Part shown: positions 58,643-64,000 of the stretch, piece after piece
How positions within the stretch are numbered: position 1 is the first letter of the stretch
Layout: every line of letters begins with the position of its first letter
Assembly (NCBI RefSeq): GCF_002127545.1
Contig: NZ_MUBK01000005.1
Coordinates: 78,924 to 142,923, forward strand
Direction: 5' to 3'
Source of the DNA: Xenorhabdus beddingii
Lineage (GTDB): Bacteria; Pseudomonadota; Gammaproteobacteria; Enterobacterales; Enterobacteriaceae
DNA length: 64,000 bases
Notes under the pieces: generated by a model
What the model saw: only the letters and a program-made list of their open reading frames with translations
Told to the model about the DNA's origin: nothing
Databases searched by the model: none
Position numbers and translations under genes: made by a program

Positions 58643-59878
58643 ATGACAAGTGATTTCTGGAAAGTGCGCTATGCTGAATCGCTCTATATACTCTCATCGC
58701 GTATTTTTATTGCTATTGTGACACTTTATCTTCTGAGAAGTGATAGCATATGGCTATCATCCTATTTTCTTTTCTTCTATTTTATGTCAAAAAGTCTATT
58801 TGGGATCTTTTTTGCACATAAGTTTGAAAAATCAGAAAAAAAACGATTTCTTATCCAATTGATATTTTTATTTATAGGCATATCACTGGCTACTATTATG
58901 TTTAACTCCATGAAAATAAGTTCATTGATATTTATGTTTATCGTTATTGGTATTGGTTTTGTTGAGGCGTTTTTTGTACCTGTTGTGAATGCTTTTATTC
59001 CCGCTATAGTGGAGAATAACGCTATCGTCGAAGTATTTAGAAAAACGTTTTTAATTCAATCAGTAAATAATTTATTTGGCATCGCTATTGGCATGGTGGG
59101 ATATCAATCCATTGGATTTGAAAATATGATATGGAGCATTGTAATGCTCTCATTAATTTCTTTGATTATCCTGATTTCTTTAGATTGTAAAGGTGCCCCA
59201 TTTTTTTCCGAACAATCTTTTCCCAACAATAGCTTGAAGGATTCGATAGCAATATTTATGAATTATCGTTTTGAACCTTGGTGGGCTTTTTGCTCGATGA
59301 TAATCAATATGTTTCTGGTTTCATTTTCATCACTGATCATTCCTTACTTTATCGTTAAAATTGCAGAAGGAAAACCTATCTCAATGGGTTTAATTGAAGG
59401 ATGTGCAGCGGGAGGCGCTATTTTTTCATCATGTTATTTTCAAAAGAAAGTTGAATCAATTATTGGAAAAGCTCAGTGTGTTATCTTTTCTTTCTTTATG
59501 ATAGGATTTTGCTTTTTTCTGCTGTCTTTTACCCATGAAATTTTTATTTGGAGTCTTCTGGCATTTGTGATGGGAATGGCAATAGTGATGAATAATGTTA
59601 GTGTAGAATCAAGCCGGTCCATCGCCATCCCAGAAAAAAATCGGGTAAAAATTCAAACTATCCACAATGCCCTCATTGGGATTGGTAATCCCCTTGGCTT
59701 ATTATTTATTCCCTTTATAATGACAAACTATGGATACATATTTACATTAATCATTTCTTCTTCGATTGTCATCGTCGTTGCTATTTTTGTCCGTTTTATT
59801 CCTCTTTTTTATGAGTTATTGACTAGCACACAAGATGATATTGCTAATTTATATGAAAAAAAATACGGTGATTTATGA
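58643..59878 (+). CDS. MFS transporter, second member of the AT-rich subfamily
   Basis: This 411-aa membrane protein has about 12 hydrophobic segments, few charged loops (FFAHKFEKSEKKRFLIQ after segment 2) and a polar tail (DDIANLYEKKYGDL). Its C-terminal half lines up by eye with the MFS protein at 14491-15738, tail included. It is strongly AT-rich. It is convergent with the siderophore-binding protein gene, so a role in siderophore or peptide traffic is possible but not shown. The ribosome-binding site is weak (AGGAA 14 bases upstream). Confidence 0.78.
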   Translation: MTSDFWKVRYAESLYILSSRIFIAIVTLYLLRSDSIWLSSYFLFFYFMSKSLFGIFFAHKFEKSEKKRFLIQLIFLFIGISLATIMFNSMKISSLIFMFIVIGIGFVEAFFVPVVNAFIPAIVENNAIVEVFRKTFLIQSVNNLFGIAIGMVGYQSIGFENMIWSIVMLSLISLIILISLDCKGAPFFSEQSFPNNSLKDSIAIFMNYRFEPWWAFCSMIINMFLVSFSSLIIPYFIVKIAEGKPISMGLIEGCAAGGAIFSSCYFQKKVESIIGKAQCVIFSFFMIGFCFFLLSFTHEIFIWSLLAFVMGMAIVMNNVSVESSRSIAIPEKNRVKIQTIHNALIGIGNPLGLLFIPFIMTNYGYIFTLIISSSIVIVVAIFVRFIPLFYELLTSTQDDIANLYEKKYGDL

Positions 59879-60072
59879 ATACATTATCAAATATTTCACG
59901 TTATTATGAAAGACCAGAAGATAAGAATAAAATTTATTGCTTTTATATATCCTAAAATTATCATAGATAAACCAAACATATCTATTATGTTAATAAATAA
60001 TAGATTCACCCAATAATCTAAATATCCAGATTACCGGGTGAATTCAAGGGAAATAAATATTAATCTGTGAAA

Positions 60073-61014
60073 TTACAATGCACCAGCAACCGCATTGACT
60101 TGTTGTGTCATGCTGGTCAAACCGCCACCTGACAAATACCAAAGATCAGATTGTAAATACACTATCTTACCGTTTTTATAGGCATTAGTGGATTTAACTT
60201 GATCACTTTCAAACTGCGTTTTTTCCAACTTACCGGCTCCGATTGCTTCACTACGGTCGATAATAAAAATCACATCAGGATTGGCTTGTGCAATCATATC
60301 CGCCGTCACCACTCGGCTTTTGCTGTCTGATTTAGCTGGCAATACTGCGCGAGGGGCCTTAATCACATCGTAAACAATAGCTGAATTATTAGGGTATAAC
60401 TCACCCGCATTATGCAGTAATACCAATACCTTACTGTTCACCGCTTGCGCTTTTTCTTGGGCAGACGCAATAGTTTTTTCCAAATCAGCAGCCTGTGCTT
60501 TCATTGCATCCTGCTTATTGAATAATTCACCCAATAACTTAAGATTGCTATCAACAGATGAACGATAATTTTTATTGTCCGTGCTTAAATCAATGGTGGG
60601 TGCTATTTGTGACAAACGATCATAAAAAGAACCTTGGCGCCCGGTAATAACAATCAAATCTGGTTTTATTTCTGCTAATTTTTCCAAATTTGGTGTTTTC
60701 ATTCCCCCTGCATTGTGCATATTTGCGGACACGCCACTACGCACATATTCAGGTACATTATCGATGGGTAATGCAATCACTCGATCGGATAACCCCAATT
60801 TTTCCATTGAATCATAGGTTCCGAAATCAAACAAAACGACCCGTTTTGGATTCTTTTTAACCTGAGTTTCACCGGAGAGATGCTTCACCGTCACAGAATC
60901 ACCAGACTGAGCTATGACTGAATTGGGTGTAACTAATTCTGATGATTGACTGAATGCAGAGTAGCTGGTGGCAGAAAGCAGTGATGCAATAACAATTGGC
61001 AGGATCTTTTTCAT
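60073..61014 (-). CDS. Siderophore ABC-transporter substrate-binding protein (FatB-like)
   Basis: This 313-aa periplasmic binding protein has a signal peptide (MKKILPIVIASLLSATSYSAF-S). The mature domains carry the FatB/CeuE/YclQ pattern: VVLFDFGTYDSMEKLGLSDR, NLEKLAEIKPDLIVITGRQG, FNKQDAMKAQAADLEKTIAS and NPDVIFIIDRSEAIG. It presumably captures a ferric siderophore. No permease or ATPase genes lie in the window on either side, so the partners are elsewhere. The start at 61014 is chosen over upstream in-frame codons because it begins the signal peptide. A Fur-like region lies upstream. Confidence 0.88.
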   Translation of the reverse strand: MKKILPIVIASLLSATSYSAFSQSSELVTPNSVIAQSGDSVTVKHLSGETQVKKNPKRVVLFDFGTYDSMEKLGLSDRVIALPIDNVPEYVRSGVSANMHNAGGMKTPNLEKLAEIKPDLIVITGRQGSFYDRLSQIAPTIDLSTDNKNYRSSVDSNLKLLGELFNKQDAMKAQAADLEKTIASAQEKAQAVNSKVLVLLHNAGELYPNNSAIVYDVIKAPRAVLPAKSDSKSRVVTADMIAQANPDVIFIIDRSEAIGAGKLEKTQFESDQVKSTNAYKNGKIVYLQSDLWYLSGGGLTSMTQQVNAVAGAL

Positions 61015-61087
61015 CGTGACACCTGGATTTAAGCATATTGAGTAAGAAGTGACTCGCATTCTAAGTGGCAATACTAATATGTCAATC

Positions 61088-61120
61088 AAATAAGAATAAA
61101 TTTGATATTGATTCTTATTT
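61088..61120 (-). promoter_or_regulatory. Inverted repeat / Fur-like operator upstream of the siderophore-binding protein
   Basis: AAATAAGAAT (61088-61097) and ATTCTTATTT (61111-61120) form a perfect inverted repeat around GATATTGA-type sequence, which overlaps a Fur-like 19-mer (about 12 of 19 matches). It is about 75 bases before the start. Confidence 0.6.
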
Positions 61121-61170
61121 ATTTTAGGTAGCTTAGCCACGATCTCAATCAAGCGAATAGCCCCCACCTA

Positions 61171-61194
61171 TGAACTGACCCCATAAAGTTGGAT
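61171..61194. mobile_element. Fragment of an IS3-family end
   Basis: TGAACTGACCCCATAAAGTT followed by GGAT has the typical look of IS3/IS150-group terminal inverted repeats (TGnACTGnnCCC...GTTGGA). No transposase or second end is seen, so only a remnant remains. Confidence 0.5.
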
Positions 61195-61223
61195 AAAGTC
61201 GCGACTAATACAAATTAACAAAG

Positions 61224-61241
61224 GTGGGACTTCGGTCCCAC
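61224..61241. other. Very stable TTCG-loop hairpin
   Basis: GTGGGAC-TTCG-GTCCCAC is an uninterrupted 7-bp stem with a tetraloop. It is flanked by CAAA/TTTG that extends pairing imperfectly. It could be a terminator on the minus strand (followed by CTTTGTTAATTT) or part of the IS remnant. Confidence 0.5.
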
Positions 61242-61484
61242 TGATTTGTCAGTATCCATATAGGTTTAGAAAGATTTCTCTCAATTTCTAGAAAATAAGA
61301 TATTGATGAATCACTTGATTTTACTGAGTGAAGGGCATAGAACACAATACTTAATTAATTGATATTAAATATAAATTTTTATTCTATTTTTAATTTTATA
61401 CAATTTACTATACAACTTACTTTGTGCTAAGAAACATCACCGATCTCATTATACTGTTGGTATAGTTAAGACCTATGATCCGTG

Positions 61485-61636
61485 CTTCCATAATAAAACG
61501 AGGTTAGTTCGCTAACCGTTCCAGCCCTATGAAGAGGTTACAACGTATTACGTCAGAAGTTATTAAGATAGTAGTGACGACTGTCTCTGCAAGTGAGAAG
61601 ATACCCCGTTACGGCTATCTTCCCGATGATTTTTAA
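61485..61636 (+). ncRNA. Candidate structured small RNA
   Basis: Four consecutive hairpins are visible in about 150 bases. They are GGTTAG-TTCG-CTAACC (61502-61517), ACGT-ATT-ACGT near 61543-61553, TCTC-TGCAAGT-GAGA (about 61585-61599), and GAAGATA/TATCTTC with inner CCG-TTA-CGG (61598-61623), followed by a T-run at 61631-61635. A -10-like TATACT lies at 61450-61455 but lacks a good -35. No protein frame covers it. It borders phage-type genes on the other strand. The strand is judged from the terminator-like end. Confidence 0.4.
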
Positions 61637-61654
61637 ATGGAGGACTGACTACTT

Positions 61655-61918
61655 TTATAGTGATTTATCTCGAATCTTTCGTTCAATAAGTTTCCCGCTC
61701 CGATCAAAATAGCGACTCGGCCAGATTTCAGAGGGATGGATTTCAAGATAGTTAGCAATAATCCACTCACCTTTAGGCCACTGCCTACTGAGTGCATTTG
61801 CTAATGTTGATGAACTGAGTCCCGCTTCACGAGAGACAGCCGCCAAGGTTGTACCACGTTTACGTAATGCAGCAATAATGTCGGCCTGATGCCAGTCATT
61901 TCTAACGTTATTATTCAT
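61655..61918 (-). CDS. Ner/Nlp-family winged-helix DNA-binding protein
   Basis: This 87-aa protein is of the Mu Ner / SfsB (Nlp) type. It opens with NDWHQADIIAALRKRGTTLA, then the recognition helix region AVSREAGLSSSTLANALSR, and ends with WIIANYLEIHPSEIWPSRYFD. These proteins repress early phage promoters or act as host regulators. The ATG at 61918 (GGAAGGGG upstream) is chosen over one six codons earlier. It overlaps the 3' end of the Ash-like gene by 8 bases and is in the same orientation. Confidence 0.88.
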   Translation of the reverse strand: MNNNVRNDWHQADIIAALRKRGTTLAAVSREAGLSSSTLANALSRQWPKGEWIIANYLEIHPSEIWPSRYFDRSGKLIERKIRDKSL

Positions 61919-62144
61919 TCCTGCTACCCCTTCCATTAATTAATATTGATGGTGGTGATTCAGACAGGGTTAGCAGACCGGCGCTTACTCCGGCGAGGCC
62001 GAAGCCTCCCCTGCCTGAATCACCATTGAAAGGGCGAATGCAGGCACACTGGTAAAAATTCTTACCAGTGTATAAGCGCGCACCTTGACCATTAGATTTT
62101 GCTAATGGCGGGGTTACTTTAACTGATTGTTTTATCTGACTCAA
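61911..62144 (-). CDS. Ash-like small phage/satellite protein
   Basis: This 77-aa basic protein has a C-terminal part, GRGGFGLAG...LSESPPSILINGRGSRNE, that is characteristic in my recollection of the P4-type Ash family found in integrative satellites. The N-terminal half is variable. The function is unclear. It is directly upstream of and overlapping the Ner-like gene, which is a usual neighbour in such elements. Confidence 0.5.
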   Translation of the reverse strand: MSQIKQSVKVTPPLAKSNGQGARLYTGKNFYQCACIRPFNGDSGRGGFGLAGVSAGLLTLSESPPSILINGRGSRNE

Positions 62145-63035
62145 TAACCGAACAACTAAGTTTAACGGTTATAAATCCGTGTAATCTAACGCCCCGTTCA
62201 TCACACTACTTAAAATCCATTGGAACTAGCGTCCTAACCATTGGACGTTTAAAACCATTTTTCAGGTAAAGGCTCAGCGAGTGTTGTCCCCATTCATCGC
62301 ACAAACTCAGGGGAGAATACGAAAGGCTAAATCAATCTTTATTGTTTGTTCTCGTTCGTGATCGCTTCGCTATCCGCATTTCTCCTGTAATTTTCAGATC
62401 ATTTTTATTTATTTCAAAACATTCCCTGCGTGTCGGTTCAGGTTCACCGCTCCTTGGTGCGTCAGATAATGTGTAGCAAGGCGAGGTTTATGTTGAGTTT
62501 TTGCAGGAGTTCGCGATGTACTCAGTACGGCGATGGAGTACTCCCCGTTCAGTGCCTGATTTCGGTCAGGATGAACGCCTCATTATTTGACGTGGTGTGA
62601 TTTCTCCTTTTTTACTGCATCGACCTATTGCAAGGCATCGGGTTAAAAATAAACGGAATAAGTGGATTAAGGCAGAAAAATGCCTGTGAAAGTGTCTGTC
62701 ACTCAGTAATACAAGGTTCAAAGTGTGCGTAAAGCCAGTCTGGCTGTGCTCTGGACGTTGGCTGCCCGGCAGCGTCACTTGGTAATCGCTACGCTCATGC
62801 ACAAGTGACGCCGCACAGTTTTCGGGATGTTTGTTATTCTTGATAAGCGTGTAGTTGAATATCGTACCGATGAAACATAATCATGTAGTGATGTTTATTG
62901 GTACTTATTATTTTTCTGATTAAAATCAATATTGTATTTACCTTATTCACTGTGGATTGTTTCAGTGTTTATTGACGTTTATCTACTATTACATCACACT
63001 TTGTATAAACATTTGCGTAAATAATTTTGGCGATC
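62145..63035. other. Satellite-element leader-like region
   Basis: This gap lies between the Ash-like gene and the integrase remnant. It contains a short hairpin CGTCC-N8-GGACG (62230-62247) beside a duplicated CCATTGGA, and a weak open frame (62566-62802, minus). Otherwise it is composition-mixed DNA without clear genes. In P4-type elements the corresponding interval carries leader RNA and immunity functions; here that is only analogy. Confidence 0.4.
62566..62802 (-). CDS. Small hypothetical ORF in the satellite remnant
   Basis: This 78-aa frame starts MHERSDYQVTLPGSQRPEHS and then turns His/Arg/Leu-rich. Similar N-terminal stretches are, as far as I remember, common in short predicted proteins of enterobacterial prophage-satellite leaders, but I cannot assign a domain or function. 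No convincing ribosome-binding site is seen. It may be only a conserved nucleotide element read as protein. Confidence 0.3.
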   Translation of the reverse strand: MHERSDYQVTLPGSQRPEHSQTGFTHTLNLVLLSDRHFHRHFSALIHLFRLFLTRCLAIGRCSKKGEITPRQIMRRSS

Positions 63036-63632
63036 ATGGCTAACGAACTAAATAAACTTAGTGACAAAAAACTTAAAGCTTTACTTGGTAGAGAAAGCAA
63101 TAAGATAGAATTTTTTGCCGATGGTGCTGGGTTGAGTGCAAAACTATCTAAAGTTGGTGGTATTAGTTGGGTCTTTACATACCGACTTGATGGAAAGAAA
63201 CTAAGCCGTCTCACCATTGGGCGCTATCCTGATATGCCTCTCAAGCAAGCCCGTGAAACGCGGGATAAATGCCGTAACTGGTTGGCCTCCGGTAAAGATC
63301 CAAAGTTGCAATTTAACCTAACGATGCAGGAATCATTAAAGCCCGTCACGGTAAAAGACGCTATTGAATATTGGATCGATGAAAACGGTATCGGTCGGAA
63401 CATGGCAGATAAAATTCTGCGGATAGTGAGTGATAAGCCGGTGCATAAAAAAACCGGAGAACTTTCATCGTCAGACGATGGGTTATGTGTCCAACGATAT
63501 CTGCTTCCAAAAGTGTGCAGATGTACCGCAATATTGCTCTCCCTTTCAGGTTACGGGAGTTTTGTTTCGCCACCCGAAGGCGATCCTGACAGGCGATGGA
63601 TCGTTTTTGTAGAAAAGAATATTAACGGTTAG
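63036..63632 (+). pseudogene. Broken P4-type tyrosine integrase
   Basis: The first 110-130 codons encode the Arm-type DNA-binding domain (DUF4102) of P4-like integrases: LSDKKLKALLGRE, FFADGAGLSAKLSKVGG, WVFTYRLDGKKLSRLTIGRY and PDMPLKQARETRDKCRNWLA, then DAIEYWIDENGIGRNMADKI from the core-binding region. After about 63420 the frame continues into unrelated sequence, and the catalytic domain (R..HxxR..Y) is missing, so no recombinase can be made. The ATG at 63036 is the family-like start. It marks the edge of a decayed integrative element. Confidence 0.8.
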
Positions 63633-63880
63633 GTTGGCTGGCGTCAAACCGTGGCTGTTCCCGTCATCCGCATTTTTCCCTGAATGCCCATGCAAATTCC
63701 GCCCATCCCCCCACATTCCGCCAAAATCAGACAAAAACCGGACTTAATTGGTTAATTAATTTTATTGATATTTATGTACAATAAACCACCTTGACTGATT
63801 GAACATGCATTTTCTATCAACTTTATCCCTAAGTTACCGATTCATTATTCACCCAAACATTAGAAAGAAAATACAACATA

Positions 63881-64000
63881 ATGCAAAACAAAAAAGAATC
63901 CCTGTACCTGCAAGAACTGGCCTACCTGCGGGAGCTGGCGCGGCGGGTGGCGAAAGCATCCCCGCATCTGGCGGATTTTCTGGACACGCCCCATGACCCG
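63881..64000 (+). CDS. tssF: Type VI secretion baseplate protein TssF, N-terminus (cut by window edge)
   Basis: The last 40 codons begin MQNKKESLYLQELAYLRELA and continue RRVAKASPHLADFLDTPHDP. This matches the start of TssF (VasA/ImpG), which has a YxxELxYLRxxxxxFAxxxPxxAxxL pattern. TssF forms the baseplate wedge with TssG and TssK. No upstream T6SS gene precedes it here (the integrase remnant does), so it may be the first gene of its cluster. Only a weak ribosome-binding site (AGAAAG) is seen. Confidence 0.8.
   Translation, partial: MQNKKESLYLQELAYLRELARRVAKASPHLADFLDTPHDP

Larger units (their letters stand above)
61168..61654. other. Non-coding region with IS end, hairpin and structured RNA candidate
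   Basis: A 487-base stretch without credible genes. It contains an IS3-type terminal sequence (61171-61194), a TTCG-loop hairpin (61224-61241), about 150 bases of AT-rich DNA, and the candidate structured RNA at 61485-61636. Confidence 0.6.

Noticed and set aside
61171..61241. Complete insertion sequence
   Set aside because: Only one terminal-like sequence is present, with no transposase frame and no second end in the following 500 bases.
61485..61636. Retron msr-msd RNA
   Set aside because: No reverse transcriptase gene lies nearby, and the flanking inverted repeats expected of a retron RNA were not found.

Overview
The window looks like a chromosome segment of a Xenorhabdus/Photorhabdus-type enterobacterium. 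The evidence is near-colinearity of many genes with E. coli and Yersinia (recA, proBA, crl-frsA-gpt-pepD, gmhA-fadE, rsmE to hemW), a complete nqrABCDEF operon with apbE and nqrM, AT-rich intergenic DNA, and the start of a type VI secretion cluster at the right edge. The genus is inferred from protein character and gene order, not from a database search.

Layout. 1-6.3 kb: start of alaS (minus), recA with a LexA-overlapped promoter and no recX, pncC, lplT-aas (lysophospholipid uptake and re-acylation), and an AroL-type shikimate kinase. 6.4-14.1 kb: proA-proB, crl, frsA, gpt, pepD and the SOS polymerase dinB. 14.5-22 kb: an AT-rich MFS transporter, then the choline-to-glycine-betaine module betT / betI-betB-betA with a BetI-type palindrome in the divergent promoter region. 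22-26.5 kb: a GNAT acetyltransferase, a coiled-coil lipoprotein, a TonB-dependent heme-type receptor and a FecI-type sigma factor with Fur-like boxes. 26.6-33.8 kb: nqrABCDEF-apbE-nqrM on the minus strand, coding for the sodium-pumping NADH:quinone reductase plus its flavin transferase and assembly factor. 34-41.5 kb: yafK(dpaA), yafJ, gmhA, fadE (with a FadR-like site), lysA (with a 15-bp tandem repeat in frame) and lysR.

41.5-46 kb is accessory: a LysR regulator and a divergent exported MBL-fold protein lacking most metal ligands, an AT-rich stretch, an unusual tRNA-like array, a second MBL-fold hydrolase and a short orphan prepilin peptidase. 46-53.8 kb is conserved: rsmE, gshB, yqgE, ruvX, a pilT-like gene, yggS, proC, yggT, rdgB, hemW. 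53.9-61 kb holds a second isopropylmalate-isomerase-type pair (leuCD-like) with its own LysR regulator, a YrdC-domain protein, a PEBP protein, a second MFS transporter of the same kind as the first, and a Fur-box-preceded siderophore-binding protein. 61.1-63.9 kb is a mobile-element graveyard (IS3-type end, structured RNA candidate, Ner and Ash-like genes, broken P4-type integrase) bordering the first codons of tssF.

The most striking object is at 43911-44247. A perfect tRNA acceptor stem (GGAGAGA/TCTCTCC), a T-arm and a class-II-like variable arm enclose not one but six tandem anticodon-type arms. Each has a 7-bp stem and a 7-nt loop with U33 and A37; the first shows anticodon UCU and the other five UCC. 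The stems carry compensatory base changes, so the arms appear to be maintained as structure. A stable-RNA-like promoter precedes it and a T-rich tract follows. I know of no described RNA of this architecture.
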